A stretch of DNA of 64,000 nt from Pseudomonas protegens (GCF_003732485.1 NZ_MOAK01000027.1:104126-168125); one strand, 5' to 3'; positions 18,791-30,077 are shown, counted from the first letter of the stretch. The notes: a model not told the origin generated them from the sequence alone. Translations and numbers: made by a program.

Positions 18791-18847
18791 TGTAGGAGCC
18801 GGCTTGCCGGCGAATGCGCTCTCCTTTCGCCGGCAAGCCGGCTCCTG
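18791..18847. repeat. REP pair (inverted)
   Basis: TGTAGGAGCCGGCTTGCCGGCGAA followed by its inverted copy after a 10-15 nt spacer, between the TPR gene and trkA. Each unit is itself a hairpin (GCCGGCTTGCCGGC core). Confidence 0.9.
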
Positions 18848-18851
18848 CGCG

Positions 18852-20225
18852 TCAGAAGAAGCTCAGGCCGACGTGGAACAGTTTCTCCACGTCGCGAATG
18901 TGCTTTTTATCCACAAGGAACAGGATCACGTGGTCCCCGGCTTCGATCACGGTGTCGTCGTGGGCGATCAGCACTTCTTCATCGCGAATGATCGCGCCGA
19001 TGGTGGTGCCCGGCGGCAGGCCGATGTTCTCGATGGCGCGGCCGATCACCTTGCTCGACTTGGCGTCGCCGTGGGCGATGGCCTCGATGGCTTCCGCCGC
19101 GCCACGGCGCAGGGAGTGCACGCTGACGATATCGCCGCGGCGCACGTGGGCCAGCAGGGTGCCGATGGTGGCCAGCTGCGGGCTGATGGCAATGTCGATA
19201 TCGCCACCCTGGATCAGGTCGACATAGGCCGGGTTGTTGATGATGGTCATGACCTTCTTCGCCCCCAGGCGCTTGGCCAGCAGCGAGGACATGATGTTGG
19301 CCTCGTCATCGTTGGTCAGCGCCAGGAAGATGTCGGCGTCGGCGATGTTCTCTTCCAGCAGCAGGTCGCGGTCCGAGGCGCTGCCCTGCAGCACCACGGT
19401 GCTGTCCAGGGTGTCGGACAGGTAGCGGCAGCGGGCCGGGTTCATCTCGATGATCTTCACCTGATAGCGGCTCTCGATGGCCTCGGCCAGGCGCTCGCCG
19501 ATCTGCCCGCCCCCGGCGATGACGATGCGCTTGTAGGACTCTTCCAGGCGGCGCATCTCGCTCATCACCGCGCGGATGTGGGCCTTGGCGGCGATGAAGA
19601 ACACCTCGTCATCGGCCTCGATCACCGTATCGCCCTTGGGCATGATCGGCCGGTCGCGACGGAAGATCGCCGCCACTCGGGTATCGACATTGGGCATGTG
19701 CTCGCGCAACTGGCGCAGTTGCTGGCCCACCAGCGGGCCGCCGTAGTAGGCCTTGACCGCCACCAGTTGCGCCTTGCCCTCGGCGAAGTCGATCACTTGC
19801 AAGGCGCCGGGGTGCTCGATCAGGCGCTTGATGTAGTTGGTCACCACCTGTTCGGGGCTGATCAGCACGTCCACCGGGATGGCGTCGTTGTCGAACAGCC
19901 CGGCGCGGGTCAGGTAGGCGGCCTCGCGCACCCGGGCGATCTTGGTCGGGGTGTGGAACAGGGTATGGGCAACCTGGCAGGCGACCATGTTGGTTTCGTC
20001 GCTGTTGGTCACCGCCACCAGCATGTCGGCGTCGTCGGCGCCGGCCTGGCGCAGCACCGTCGGGAATGAGGCGCGGCCCTGCACGGTGCGGATGTCCAGG
20101 CGATCGCCAAGGTCGCGCAGGCGTTCGCCGTCGGTGTCCACCACGGTGATGTCATTGGCTTCGCTGGCCAGGTGTTCCGCCAGCGTGCCGCCCACTTGCC
20201 CGGCGCCGAGGATGATGATCTTCAT
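18852..20225 (-). CDS. trkA: Trk potassium uptake system, NAD-binding protein TrkA
   Basis: 457 aa, the usual length. A cytoplasmic regulatory subunit of the TrkH/TrkG potassium channel. It has two tandem RCK units, each with a Rossmann NAD-binding start ([20 protein letters not shown] and, at about residue 233, [18 protein letters not shown]) and a TrkA-C domain. It follows rsmB by 22 nt as the last gene of the def-fmt-rsmB-trkA series. An exact DnaA box lies at 18907-18915 near its 3-prime end. Confidence 0.97.
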   Translation of the reverse strand: MKIIILGAGQVGGTLAEHLASEANDITVVDTDGERLRDLGDRLDIRTVQGRASFPTVLRQAGADDADMLVAVTNSDETNMVACQVAHTLFHTPTKIARVREAAYLTRAGLFDNDAIPVDVLISPEQVVTNYIKRLIEHPGALQVIDFAEGKAQLVAVKAYYGGPLVGQQLRQLREHMPNVDTRVAAIFRRDRPIMPKGDTVIEADDEVFFIAAKAHIRAVMSEMRRLEESYKRIVIAGGGQIGERLAEAIESRYQVKIIEMNPARCRYLSDTLDSTVVLQGSASDRDLLLEENIADADIFLALTNDDEANIMSSLLAKRLGAKKVMTIINNPAYVDLIQGGDIDIAISPQLATIGTLLAHVRRGDIVSVHSLRRGAAEAIEAIAHGDAKSSKVIGRAIENIGLPPGTTIGAIIRDEEVLIAHDDTVIEAGDHVILFLVDKKHIRDVEKLFHVGLSFF

Positions 20226-20247
20226 CCAGTCACTCCCTTAAAACCGT

Positions 20248-21573
20248 TTAGCCGCGAGCTGCGGCGATCTTGATCAGCTTGGCGTAGTAGAAGCCGTCGT
20301 GGCCGCCCGCTTGCGCCAGCAACTGGCGTCCGTGGGGCTGCTTGAGGCCGGCCGCAGGCTGCCCCAGTTGGCCGCCGATGTCCAATTCACGAGCACCCGG
20401 GGTGCGGGCCAGGAAGGCCTCGATCACTTCGGTGTTCTCGGTGGGCAGGGTCGAGCAGGTGGCGTAGAGCAGGATGCCGCCCACTTCCAGGGTCTGCCAC
20501 ATGGCGTCCAGCAGTTCGCCTTGCAATTGCGCCAGGGCGGCGATGTCTTCGGCTTGGCGAGTCAGCTTGATATCCGGATGGCGACGAATCACCCCGGTGG
20601 CCGAGCAGGGAGCGTCCAGCAGGATGCGCTGGAACGGCTTGCCGTCCCACCAGGCCTGAGTATCGCGGCCGTCGGCGGCGATCAGTTGGGCATCGAGCCC
20701 CAGGCGGTCGAGGTTTTCCCGCACCCGCACCAGACGCTTGGCTTCCAGGTCCACCGCCACCACGCCGGCCAGCTCCGGCTGCACTTCAAGGATGTGGCAG
20801 GTCTTGCCGCCCGGTGCGCAGCAGGCATCCAGCACCCGTTGCCCTGGGGCCAGCTCCAGCAGATCGGCTGCCAGTTGCGCGGCTTCGTCCTGGACGCTGA
20901 CCCAGCCTTCGGCAAAGCCCGGCAGGCTGCGCACATCACCGGCTTCGTCGAGGACGATGCCGTCCTGGCTGTAGACGCAGGCCTTGGCCGCAACCCCCGC
21001 TTCGCTCAACAGCTTCAGGTAGGCATCCCGGGAGTGATGACGACGATTGACCCGCAGGATCATCGGCGGGTGAGCGTTGTTGGCGGCGCAGATGGCTTCC
21101 CATTGCTCGGGCCAGAAGGCCTTGAGGGATTTCTGCAGCCAGCGTGGGTGGGCGGTGCGCACCACTGGATCATGTTCCAGCTCGGCCAACAGGGCCTCGC
21201 TTTCACGCTGGGCACGGCGCAGCACGGCGTTGAGCAGGGCCTTGGCCCAGGGTTTTTTCAACTTGTCGGCGCAGCCCACGGTTTCGCCGATGGCGGCGTG
21301 GGCCGGCACCCGGGTGTAGAGCAACTGATAGAGCCCCACCAGCAGCAGCGCCTCGACATCGGCATCGGTGGCCTTGAACGGCTTCTGCAGCAGCTTGGCC
21401 GCCAGCGCCGACAGCCGCGGCTGCCAGCGCGCGGTGCCGAACGCCAGGTCCTGGGTGAAGCCGCGATCACGGACCTCGACCTTGTCCAGCTGGATCGGCA
21501 GCGAGCTGTTGAGCGAGGCCTTGCCGTTGAGGACCGCGGTCAGTGCCTTGGCGGCGGCCAGACGCGGGTTCAT
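20248..21573 (-). CDS. rsmB: 16S rRNA (cytosine-967-C5)-methyltransferase RsmB
   Basis: 441 aa from the ATG at 21573 ([15 protein letters not shown]), which overlaps the fmt stop by 4 nt. An N-terminal NusB-like RNA-binding domain (about 1-140) is followed by a SAM-dependent methyltransferase: [12 protein letters not shown], the DAPCSATG motif and the catalytic-cysteine TC motif in [12 protein letters not shown]. It methylates C967 of 16S rRNA. Confidence 0.96.
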   Translation of the reverse strand: MNPRLAAAKALTAVLNGKASLNSSLPIQLDKVEVRDRGFTQDLAFGTARWQPRLSALAAKLLQKPFKATDADVEALLLVGLYQLLYTRVPAHAAIGETVGCADKLKKPWAKALLNAVLRRAQRESEALLAELEHDPVVRTAHPRWLQKSLKAFWPEQWEAICAANNAHPPMILRVNRRHHSRDAYLKLLSEAGVAAKACVYSQDGIVLDEAGDVRSLPGFAEGWVSVQDEAAQLAADLLELAPGQRVLDACCAPGGKTCHILEVQPELAGVVAVDLEAKRLVRVRENLDRLGLDAQLIAADGRDTQAWWDGKPFQRILLDAPCSATGVIRRHPDIKLTRQAEDIAALAQLQGELLDAMWQTLEVGGILLYATCSTLPTENTEVIEAFLARTPGARELDIGGQLGQPAAGLKQPHGRQLLAQAGGHDGFYYAKLIKIAAARG

Positions 21574-22529
21574 TGGGCGTCCGCCGTCTGGCCGAGGACG
21601 GTGCCGATGGCGAATTTCTCGCGGCGGCTGTTGAACAGGTCGCTGAAGTTCAGCGCCTTGCCCCCGGGCAGTTGCAGACGGGTCAGGCACAGCGCCTGTT
21701 CACCGCAGGCGACGATCAGGCCGTCTTTGCTGGCGCCGAGGATCTCTCCCGGGGCGCCTGTGCCTTGGCTCAGAGTGGCGGCCAGGACCTTCAGGGCTTC
21801 GCCATTGAGCGTGCTGTGGCAGATCGGCCAGGGATTGAAGGCCCGGACCAGACGCTCCAGCTCCACGGCCGGACGGTTCCAGTCGATGCGCGCTTCGTCC
21901 TTGTTCAATTTGTGGGCGTAGGTGGCCAGGCTGTCGTCCTGGACTTCGCCTTCCAGGGTGCCGGCGGCCAGGCCTTCGATGGCTTGCAGCACCGCGGGCG
22001 GGCCCAATTCGGCCAGACGGTCGTGCAGGCTGCCGCCGGTGTCCTGGGCGCTGATCGGGGTGCTGACCTTGAGCAGCATCGGTCCGGTGTCCAGGCCGGC
22101 TTCCATGCGCATCACGGTCACACCGCTGGTGTCGTCACCGGCTTCTACGGCGCGCTGGATCGGCGCCGCACCGCGCCAGCGCGGTAGCAGGGAAGCGTGG
22201 CTGTTGATGCAGCCAAGACGCGGAATATCCAGCACCACTTGAGGCAGGATCAGGCCGTAGGCCACCACCACCATCAGGTCCGGCTTGAGCGCCGCCAGTT
22301 CGGCCTGGGCCTCGGCATTGCGCAGGGTGGGCGGTTGCAGCACCGGGATCTGGTGCTCCAGGGCCAGCTGTTTGACCGGGCTTGGCATCAGCTTCTGCCC
22401 GCGCCCCGCCGGACGGTCCGGCTGGGTGTAGACCGCAACGATCTGGTAAGGGCTGTCGAGCAGGGCCTTGAGGTGTTCGGCGGCGAATTCGGGGGTGCCG
22501 GCAAAGACGATGCGCAGTGGCTCAGTCAT
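21570..22529 (-). CDS. fmt: Methionyl-tRNA formyltransferase
   Basis: 319 aa from the ATG at 22529 ([16 protein letters not shown]). It formylates the initiator Met-tRNA using 10-formyltetrahydrofolate. The signature region [20 protein letters not shown] carries the catalytic Asn and His, and DTGPMLL follows. It is paired with def, which removes the same formyl group from nascent proteins, and is translationally coupled to rsmB. Confidence 0.97.
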   Translation of the reverse strand: MTEPLRIVFAGTPEFAAEHLKALLDSPYQIVAVYTQPDRPAGRGQKLMPSPVKQLALEHQIPVLQPPTLRNAEAQAELAALKPDLMVVVAYGLILPQVVLDIPRLGCINSHASLLPRWRGAAPIQRAVEAGDDTSGVTVMRMEAGLDTGPMLLKVSTPISAQDTGGSLHDRLAELGPPAVLQAIEGLAAGTLEGEVQDDSLATYAHKLNKDEARIDWNRPAVELERLVRAFNPWPICHSTLNGEALKVLAATLSQGTGAPGEILGASKDGLIVACGEQALCLTRLQLPGGKALNFSDLFNSRREKFAIGTVLGQTADAQ

Positions 22530-22560
22530 GGGAATTCTCGATGTTAAACATGCGGAAAAG

Positions 22561-22587
22561 AAAAAGGCTTGCCGTAGCAAGCCTTTG
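22561..22587 (-). terminator. Terminator-like hairpin between def and fmt
   Basis: A perfect 10-bp stem, AAAGGCTTGC (22563-22572) with GCAAGCCTTT (22577-22586) and a four-base loop. In the minus-strand direction it is followed by a T-rich tract (TTTTTCTTTTCC). It could partly stop transcription from def before fmt. Confidence 0.75.
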
Positions 22588-22598
22588 CAAGACGGTCA

Positions 22599-23105
22599 TC
22601 AAGCCTGCTGGCGATGCTGCTTTTCCAGCTTCTTCTTGATCCGGTCACGCTTGAGCGTGGACAGGTAGTCGACGAACAGCTTGCCGTTCAGGTGGTCGCA
22701 TTCGTGCTGGATGCACACCGCCAGCAAACCTTCGGCGATCAGCTCATAGGGCTGGCCGTCGCGGTCCAGGGCCTTGATCTTGACGCGCTGCGGACGGTCG
22801 ACGTTCTCGTAGAAACCCGGTACCGAAAGGCAGCCTTCCTGGTACTGGTCCATCTCGTCGGTCAGGGCTTCGAACTCGGGGTTGATGAATACCCGGGGCT
22901 CGCTGCGATCTTCGGACAGGTCCATGACCACGACGCGTTTGTGCACGTTGACCTGGGTCGCCGCCAGACCAATGCCTGGGGCCTCATACATTGTTTCAAA
23001 CATGTCATCGACCAACTGACGCACTTCGTCGTCCACTACGGCCACTGGTTTGGCGATAGTGCGCAGGCGCGAATCGGGGAATTCGAGGATGTTTAAAATG
23101 GCCAT
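22599..23105 (-). CDS. def: Peptide deformylase
   Basis: 168 aa from the ATG at 23105 ([18 protein letters not shown]), the standard size; the longer upstream frame is not family sequence. It is a metallohydrolase that removes the N-formyl group from new proteins. All three motifs are present: [17 protein letters not shown] and QHECDHLNG, with the metal-binding Cys and two His. Upstream of fmt on the same strand. Confidence 0.97.
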   Translation of the reverse strand: MAILNILEFPDSRLRTIAKPVAVVDDEVRQLVDDMFETMYEAPGIGLAATQVNVHKRVVVMDLSEDRSEPRVFINPEFEALTDEMDQYQEGCLSVPGFYENVDRPQRVKIKALDRDGQPYELIAEGLLAVCIQHECDHLNGKLFVDYLSTLKRDRIKKKLEKQHRQQA

Positions 23106-23504
23106 AAGCGTAATTGCTACACGTGTGAAGTAAGGGCGGAGTCGGCGTCCTGGCAGGTCCTGGACCTGGGCCGCCGATGCAAAACGTGCTCTGCAAAGGA
23201 GCGAGCCGTGCAGGCTCTGGCGTTTTACGCGAACGCACATAATAAAGGGATTCAGCCCCTGAGGAAATGTCTGTTCACCCTGCTGCTATTGGGCTGGACC
23301 GCCATCGGTCGGACCTGCAAGCGGCTTCGTCAGGCCTGATTGGCGTGCTTGCGGTTGGCTGCACGGGGTGCCGGGCAGAGCATGGCCGAGGTCGATAGCT
23401 CGCGCTCCTGGTGCAGCAGGAAACCTTTCCTCAACAAGTTACCAACAGACTTATCCACAGCTTGTTCCGGCTCTCGCCGGACCTATGACGATCAAGGATG
23501 ATCC
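23106..23504 (+). pseudogene. Gap between def and dprA with a possible LysM-gene relic
   Basis: In most Pseudomonas a LysM-domain gene lies here, ahead of dprA. Instead there is a short open stretch at about 23259-23339 reading [20 protein letters not shown] and then stopping. This resembles the signal-peptide start (MRKSLLALLLL) of that LysM protein, but it begins with CTG and has no mature protein after it. The rest of the 399 nt shows no gene. An exact DnaA box is at 23451-23459, just before dprA. Confidence 0.4.
23451..23459. promoter_or_regulatory. DnaA box upstream of dprA
   Basis: Exact TTATCCACA, 45 nt before the dprA start. One of at least fourteen exact boxes in the window. Confidence 0.7.
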
Positions 23505-24611
23505 ATGTCGCACTCGATCAGTGCTGCCATTTCCCCCGCGGAACTGGAAGCCCGTTTACGTTTGCATGGCCTGCCTGCTCTGGGAGCCATGCGTTTTCAG
23601 CGTTTGCTCCAGGCCTTCGGTTCAGCCTCCAAGGCTCTCAGTGCTCCGGCCCGCGCCTGGCACTCCCTGGATCTGCCAATGGCCTGTACCGACGCCCGGC
23701 GCAGCGTCGAAGTTCGGGAGGGCGCCCGCCGCGCACTGGCCTGGATAGACAACCAGGCCCAGCATTTGCTGATGTGGGACCAGCCCGACTATCCCCCGCT
23801 GCTGGCGCAACTGGAGGATGCGCCACCGCTGTTGTTCGTGGCCGGCGATCCGTCGATTCTTCAACGGCCGCAGCTGGCGCTGGTGGGCAGCCGTCGGGCT
23901 TCGCGTCCGGGGCTGGACACGGCCGCAGCGTTTTCCCGGAGTCTGGCCGCAGCTGGATTCGTGATCACCAGCGGCCTGGCCCTGGGAATCGATGGCGCTG
24001 CGCACCAGGCGGCCCTGGACGTTGGGGGGCGTACCGTGGGCGTGTTGGGCACGGGCCTGGAAAATTGTTATCCACAGCGGCATCGGGCCCTCGCCAGAGC
24101 GATGATCGACCAGGGCAGCGCAGTGATTTCCGAGTTCCCCCTGGACACCGGCCCACGTCCGGAACACTTCCCCAGGCGCAATCGGATCATCAGTGGCCTG
24201 TCCCTGGGGGTACTGGTGGTGGAAGCCAGTGTCGCCAGTGGCTCGCTGATCACCGCCCGCCTGGCGGCCGAGCAGGGCCGCGAGGTGTACGCGATCCCCG
24301 GTTCGATTCATCACCCCGGTGCCCGAGGCTGTCACCAACTGATCCGTGACGGCGCGGTGCTGGTGGAAAGCGTGCAGCACATCCTGGAAACCCTGCGAGG
24401 CTGGCAACACCTGCCGCCGCCCGCTGCAGCGCCGGTGGAGGTCAGTGAGCACCCGCTGCTGGCCCTGCTCCAGGCGGCCCCCCACAGCAGCGAGGCCCTG
24501 GCGCTTGCCAGCGGCTGGTCCCTGCCCCGGGTGCTGGCGGCGCTGACCGAGCTGGAAATCGAGGCTCGGGCAGTCAATGAAAACGGCCGCTGGTTTGCGC
24601 GTCTGAGCTAG
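23505..24611 (+). CDS. dprA: DNA-processing protein DprA
   Basis: 368 aa. DprA binds incoming single-stranded DNA and loads RecA during transformation. An N-terminal helical part (LRLHGLPALGAMRFQRLLQAFG) is followed by the Rossmann-like DprA/Smf core with LALVGSRRASRPGLD, SGLALGIDGAAHQAAL, FPRRNRIISGLS and VEASVASGSLITA, then a C-terminal winged-helix part. A DnaA box lies within the gene (24068-24076) and another in the upstream gap. Confidence 0.96.
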   Translation: MSHSISAAISPAELEARLRLHGLPALGAMRFQRLLQAFGSASKALSAPARAWHSLDLPMACTDARRSVEVREGARRALAWIDNQAQHLLMWDQPDYPPLLAQLEDAPPLLFVAGDPSILQRPQLALVGSRRASRPGLDTAAAFSRSLAAAGFVITSGLALGIDGAAHQAALDVGGRTVGVLGTGLENCYPQRHRALARAMIDQGSAVISEFPLDTGPRPEHFPRRNRIISGLSLGVLVVEASVASGSLITARLAAEQGREVYAIPGSIHHPGARGCHQLIRDGAVLVESVQHILETLRGWQHLPPPAAAPVEVSEHPLLALLQAAPHSSEALALASGWSLPRVLAALTELEIEARAVNENGRWFARLS

Positions 24612-24665
24612 GTTTTATAGGCAGGATCGGTAAACTGCGCACAGCTTTTATCTGGAGATTCGGCA

Positions 24666-25223
24666 ATGGTCAGCAGTTGGCGTGTGCAGCAAGCCGCACG
24701 AGAGATTCGCGCAGGGGCGGTGATTGCCTATCCAACCGAAGCGGTCTGGGGCTTGGGGTGCGATCCGTGGAATGAAGAGGCGGTGGATCGCCTGCTGGCA
24801 ATCAAGTCACGGTCGGTGGACAAGGGCCTGATCCTGATCGCCGACAACATCCACCAGTTCGATTTCCTCTTCGAGGACTTCCCGGATACCTGGATCGAGC
24901 GCATGGCCAGCACCTGGCCGGGGCCCAATACCTGGCTGGTGCCCCATCAGAACCTGCTGCCGGAGTGGGTGACCGGGGTCCATGACACGGTAGCGCTGCG
25001 GGTCAGCGACCATCCGCTGGTACGTGAGCTGTGCGCCTTGGTGGGGCCGTTGATTTCCACTTCGGCCAATCCCCAGGGACGGCCGGCGGCGCGTACGCGG
25101 CTTCGTATCGAGCAGTACTTCCGTGGGCAGTTGGACCTGGTGCTCAGTGGCAGCCTGGGCGGGCGCAAGAACCCGAGCCTGATTCGGGATCTGGCCACCG
25201 GCAAGGTGGTGCGACCTTCCTGA
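24666..25223 (+). CDS. tsaC: Threonylcarbamoyl-AMP synthase
   Basis: 185 aa, the short form of the YrdC/Sua5 family. It makes threonylcarbamoyl-AMP for the t6A37 modification of tRNA. The family motifs are present: [15 protein letters not shown] near the N-terminus, [12 protein letters not shown] and [15 protein letters not shown]. It follows dprA by 54 nt, the usual neighbour in Pseudomonas. Confidence 0.95.
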   Translation: MVSSWRVQQAAREIRAGAVIAYPTEAVWGLGCDPWNEEAVDRLLAIKSRSVDKGLILIADNIHQFDFLFEDFPDTWIERMASTWPGPNTWLVPHQNLLPEWVTGVHDTVALRVSDHPLVRELCALVGPLISTSANPQGRPAARTRLRIEQYFRGQLDLVLSGSLGGRKNPSLIRDLATGKVVRPS

Positions 25224-25257
25224 ACCGCTTCGTCGGCAGCCGTCTCCCACGATGATC

Positions 25258-25282
25258 CGTAGGAGCCGGCTTGCCGGCGAAA
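25258..25282. repeat. REP element (single)
   Basis: CGTAGGAGCCGGCTTGCCGGCGAA between the convergent tsaC and qor genes, with the usual GCCGGC hairpin core. Confidence 0.85.
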
Positions 25283-25286
25283 GCGT

Positions 25287-26264
25287 TTAAGGCAACAGCA
25301 CGGTCGAGCCGGTAGTACGCCGTGCCGACAACTCGATATGGGCCTTGGCCGCGTCCGCCAGAGCGAAGCGCTGGCCAATCTCGATCTTCAGCTTGCCGCT
25401 GGCAATCATGCCGAACAGATCGTCGGCCATGAGCTGCAGATTTTCGGCATTGTTGGCGTAGCTGGCCAGGGTCGGCCGAGTCACGTACAGCGAGCCCTTG
25501 GCCGAGAGAATCCCCAGGTTCACCCCGTCCACCGCTCCCGAGGCATTGCCGAAGCTGACCATCAGCCCGCGCGGTGCCAGGCAATCCAGGGAGGTCAGCC
25601 AGGTGTCTTTGCCGACACCGTCGTAAACCACCGGGCACTTCTTGCCATCGGTCAGTTCCAGCACGCGCCTGGCTACGTCTTCATGGCTGTAGTCGATGGT
25701 TTCCCAGGCGCCGAGGGCTTTGGCGATGGCGGCCTTTTGCGGCGAGCTGACGGTACCGATCAGTTTTACCCCAAGGGCCTTGGCCCACTGGCAGGCCAGG
25801 GAACCGACGCCCCCCGCTGCGGCGTGGAACAGTACGGTTTCGCCACCCTTGAGTTCATAGGTCTGACGCAGCAGGTACTGCACGGTCAGGCCCTTGAGCA
25901 TCACCCCGGCGGCTTGCTCGAAGCTGATGGCCGCCGGCAGATGCACCAGATTGGCTTCCGGCAGTACATGCACATCGCTGTAGGCGCCCAGTGGGCCGCT
26001 GCCATAGGCCACGCGATCACCCACCTTGAAGCGTGTCACCGCGCTGCCCACCGCCTCCACCACCCCGGCTCCTTCGGCGCCCAGGCCGGACGGCAGCGCC
26101 GGCGGGGCATACAGGCCGCTACGGAAATAGGTATCGATGAAGTTCAGGCCGATGGCCTTGTTGCTGACGCGAACCTGCTGTGGTCCAGGTTCGCCGGGCT
26201 GGTAATCCACATACTCGAGTACTTCGGGGCCGCCATGGGCGCGGAACTGGATACGTTTGGCCAT
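25287..26264 (-). CDS. qor: NADPH:quinone reductase (zeta-crystallin-like)
   Basis: 325 aa from the ATG at 26264 (MAKRIQFRAHGGPEVLEYVD); the longer upstream open frame is antisense to hemF and is ignored. A zinc-independent medium-chain dehydrogenase that reduces quinones with NADPH. Motifs: GLNFIDTYFRSGLY, GAEGAGVVEAVG, GDRVAYGSGPLGAYSD and the cofactor loop HAAAGGVGSLACQWAKALG. Divergent from hemF. Confidence 0.94.
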   Translation of the reverse strand: MAKRIQFRAHGGPEVLEYVDYQPGEPGPQQVRVSNKAIGLNFIDTYFRSGLYAPPALPSGLGAEGAGVVEAVGSAVTRFKVGDRVAYGSGPLGAYSDVHVLPEANLVHLPAAISFEQAAGVMLKGLTVQYLLRQTYELKGGETVLFHAAAGGVGSLACQWAKALGVKLIGTVSSPQKAAIAKALGAWETIDYSHEDVARRVLELTDGKKCPVVYDGVGKDTWLTSLDCLAPRGLMVSFGNASGAVDGVNLGILSAKGSLYVTRPTLASYANNAENLQLMADDLFGMIASGKLKIEIGQRFALADAAKAHIELSARRTTGSTVLLP

Positions 26265-26408
26265 CTGCACTCTCTCCTCGGTCGTGTCGTGAAAGTGCTC
26301 TATCGGACTCCTGTGCTTGACCTTCGTCAACTGCGGAGCGCCCCGACGCGGTGTTATGCTACGCGCCCATTTGCGCGCGTCCCCTGCTCCATCCCTAGCG
26401 CCGCGTAG

Positions 26409-27350
<942 letters not shown>

Positions 27351-27360
27351 ACCGCACCCA

Positions 27361-27388
27361 CTGTGCAGGAGCCGGCTTGCCGGCGAAG
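27361..27388. repeat. REP element (single)
   Basis: CAGGAGCCGGCTTGCCGGCGAA in the hemF-aroE gap. Confidence 0.85.
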
Positions 27389-27443
27389 AGGCCTTCAAGG
27401 CGGATGCGGTTCCTGCCAGTGTGTTGAGCAAATGGGATGAGAG

Positions 27444-28265
27444 ATGGATCAGTACGTTGTCTTTGGTAATCCGATCGGCCACAGCAAATCACCGTTGATC
27501 CATCGGCTGTTCGCCCAGCAGACCGGCCAGCAACTGGAATACAACACCCTGCTGGCGCCTCTGGACGACTTCGCCGGCGCCGCTCGCGGTTTCTTCGCCC
27601 AGGGCCGCGGTGCCAACGTCACGGTACCGTTCAAGGAAGACGCCTATCGCCTGTGCGACAGCCTGACCGAGCGCGCCCAGCGGGCCGGTGCGGTGAACAC
27701 CCTGAGCAAGCAAGCGGACGGCACTCTGCTGGGAGACAACACCGACGGCGCCGGACTGGTGCGCGACCTGACGGTGAACGCCGGGGTCAGCCTCAAGGGC
27801 AAGCGCATCCTTCTGCTGGGGGCCGGTGGCGCGGTGCGTGGAGCCTTGGAGCCCCTGTTGGCGCAGCGGCCGGCGTCGGTGGTGATTGCCAATCGCACCG
27901 TGGAAAAAGCCGAGTTGCTGGCCGAACTGTTCGCCGATTTGGGGCCGGTGTCGGCCAGCGGCTTCGACTGGCTGGAGGAGTCGGTGGACCTGATCATCAA
28001 TGCCACTTCCGCCAGCCTGTCGGGGGACTTGCCGCCCATTGCCAGCAGCCTGATCGAGCCAGGCAAGACCGTGTGCTACGACATGATGTACGCCAAGGAG
28101 CCGACGCCGTTCTGCCGTTGGGCCAGTGAACATGGCGCGGCGCTGGTGCTGGATGGCTTGGGCATGCTGGCCGAACAGGCGGCGGAAGCCTTCTACCTGT
28201 GGCGCGGTGTGCGCCCGGACAGCGCCCCGGTGCTGGCCGAACTGCGTCGCCAGTTGGCGCAGTAA
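27444..28265 (+). CDS. aroE: Shikimate dehydrogenase
   Basis: 273 aa. It reduces 3-dehydroshikimate to shikimate with NADPH in aromatic amino acid synthesis. The substrate-binding [18 protein letters not shown] is at the N-terminus, then the catalytic Lys in [13 protein letters not shown], the [10 protein letters not shown] motif, the Rossmann loop [13 protein letters not shown] and the NADP-favouring NRTVEKA. A GAGAG ribosome site precedes the ATG. Confidence 0.97.
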   Translation: MDQYVVFGNPIGHSKSPLIHRLFAQQTGQQLEYNTLLAPLDDFAGAARGFFAQGRGANVTVPFKEDAYRLCDSLTERAQRAGAVNTLSKQADGTLLGDNTDGAGLVRDLTVNAGVSLKGKRILLLGAGGAVRGALEPLLAQRPASVVIANRTVEKAELLAELFADLGPVSASGFDWLEESVDLIINATSASLSGDLPPIASSLIEPGKTVCYDMMYAKEPTPFCRWASEHGAALVLDGLGMLAEQAAEAFYLWRGVRPDSAPVLAELRRQLAQ

Positions 28266-28270
28266 ACCCC

Positions 28271-28353
28271 CGTAGGCGCTGGCTTGCCAGCGAAGGCGGC
28301 TTCACGGCTGGCGCCAGGCTCAAGGGCCTCTTCGCCGGCAAGCCGGCTCCTAC
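28271..28353. repeat. REP pair (inverted, one degenerate)
   Basis: CGTAGGCGCTGGCTTGCCAGCGAA at 28271-28294 and an inverted standard copy TTCGCCGGCAAGCCGGCTCCTACG at about 28331-28353, between the convergent aroE and SulP genes. In the first copy the stem has compensating changes (GCTGGC/GCCAGC), so the hairpin is kept. Confidence 0.85.
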
Positions 28354-28381
28354 GTCGGGGGTGGGCAAGGCGCCTGCGGGT

Positions 28382-29950
28382 TCAGTCTTCGAAGTGGATC
28401 GGGCAGTGCTCCGGTCCTTCGAGCTTGATCAATTCCTCTTTCACCGTTTGCCGCGCCCGGCGCAGGGTCAGGCTGCGGTCCTGGCGTTTCAGCCGGCGCG
28501 CCTCTTGGTGCAGCATTTCCACCCCTGAGTAGTCGATGAAGTTGATCTGCCGGGCGTCGATCACCAGTTTCGGTGCGTGGCAGCGTTGCATGCGCACTTG
28601 CAGGTAATGACTGGCGCCAAAGAAGATCGAGCCGCCCACCCGCAGGATGTCTTCATCGCCCTCGCTGGAATGTTGCACCCGGGGTTGGGAGGTACGCTTG
28701 AGGTAGAAGAACAGCGACGCCAGGACCCCGGCATAGATCGCCGTCTGCAACTCCAGGAGCAAGGTGGCGATGCAGGTCAGGCTCATCACCAGGAATTCGG
28801 CGCGGCTGACCCGGAACAGCGCGCGAATGCCCCGATGATCCACCAGGCCCCAGCAGATCAGCAGGATGCTCCCGGCCATGGCCGGAATCGGGATATGGGC
28901 GATCAGCCCGGCGCCGGCCACCGCGAACAGCGCCACCCACAGCGCCGAGAACACCCCGGCCAGGGGTGAGCGGGCACCGGCTTCATAACTCAAGCCCGAG
29001 CGGGTGAAGGAACCGGAGGACAGGTAGCCGGAGAAAAACGCCCCCACCATGTTCGACAAGCCCTGGGCGCGGACTTCCTGGTTGGCGTCCAGCAGTTGTT
29101 CCGAGCGTGCCGACAGTGAGCGGGCAATCGACAGGCTGGTCACCAGCCCCAGCATCCCCACCGCCACGGCACTGGGCAGCAGCCGCAGGACCAGATCCAG
29201 GTCCAGTGGCAACGGGCTCAAGGGCGGTAGCCGACCCACGAAGGCGCTGACCAGCTTGACGTGGCCGAACACCCCCGGCAGCAGCCAGACCACCAGTGCA
29301 CTGAGGACCAGGCTGAGCAACAGGCTGGGCCAGCGTGGCGCCAGCAGCTTCAGGCCGAGGCCGACGATCAGCGTGCCCAGCCCCAGCAACAGCGAAGGTT
29401 TGTCCACAGCGTCCAGGTGTTCCAGCAGCGAGGTCAGGCTATTGAGGGCGGTGGCCTGGTTCGGCAGGTCCAGGCCCAGGAGGTTGGGCAATTGCCCCAG
29501 GGCGATTACCGCTGCCGCACCGAGGGTGAAACCCAGCACCACCGAGTGCGAGACAAAGTTCACCAGGGCGCCGAAACGCAACATTCCCAGCAGCCACTGG
29601 AAGACCCCGGCCAGCAGGGTCAGCAGCAGGATCAGGGTGATGTAGTCCTCGGATGCCGGCACCGCCAGAGGGCTGACGCTGGCATACAGAACAATGGAGA
29701 TCGCTGCCGTGGGCCCGCAGATCAGGTGCCAGGACGAGCCCCAGAGGCAGGCGATCAATACCGGGACTATGGCCGCGTACAGCCCGTACTCCGGCGGCAG
29801 GCCGGCGATCAGGGCATAGGCGATGGATTGCGGCAGGGCGAGAATCGCGCCGCTCAGGCCCACCAGCAGATCCCGGCCAACGCTGGCCCGGGTCTGCCGT
29901 GGCAGCCAGCTCAGAAAAGGCAGGAGTGAATGGCAGTTGGGCCAGGCCAT
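28382..29950 (-). CDS. SulP-family anion transporter with STAS domain
   Basis: 522 aa from the ATG at 29950 (MAWPNCHSLLPFLSWLP). About a dozen hydrophobic segments (GRDLLVGLSGAILALPQSIAYALIAGLPP, then a CGPTAAISIVLYAS pore segment, then SGYLSSGSFTRSGLSYEAGA) form the SulP fold. The C-terminal STAS domain (LVIDARQINFIDYSGVEML) ends the protein. Probable sulfate or bicarbonate uptake; the substrate cannot be told from sequence. The neighbouring choline-sulfate genes make sulfate plausible. Confidence 0.88.
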   Translation of the reverse strand: MAWPNCHSLLPFLSWLPRQTRASVGRDLLVGLSGAILALPQSIAYALIAGLPPEYGLYAAIVPVLIACLWGSSWHLICGPTAAISIVLYASVSPLAVPASEDYITLILLLTLLAGVFQWLLGMLRFGALVNFVSHSVVLGFTLGAAAVIALGQLPNLLGLDLPNQATALNSLTSLLEHLDAVDKPSLLLGLGTLIVGLGLKLLAPRWPSLLLSLVLSALVVWLLPGVFGHVKLVSAFVGRLPPLSPLPLDLDLVLRLLPSAVAVGMLGLVTSLSIARSLSARSEQLLDANQEVRAQGLSNMVGAFFSGYLSSGSFTRSGLSYEAGARSPLAGVFSALWVALFAVAGAGLIAHIPIPAMAGSILLICWGLVDHRGIRALFRVSRAEFLVMSLTCIATLLLELQTAIYAGVLASLFFYLKRTSQPRVQHSSEGDEDILRVGGSIFFGASHYLQVRMQRCHAPKLVIDARQINFIDYSGVEMLHQEARRLKRQDRSLTLRRARQTVKEELIKLEGPEHCPIHFED

Positions 29951-30036
29951 GGTTACTCGCGGGTGGTTAGATTCAGGGGGGCCAGGGTAAAGCATTGTCC
30001 GGCCTTGGGCATGTGGCGAGGCCGGCCCCTCATCCC

Positions 30037-30061
30037 GTAGGAGCCGGCTTGCCGGCGAATG
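30037..30061. repeat. REP element (single)
   Basis: GTAGGAGCCGGCTTGCCGGCGAA directly downstream of choX on its 3-prime side, upstream of the SulP gene. Confidence 0.85.
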
Positions 30062-30077
30062 GCCGGTGCACCTCGGG

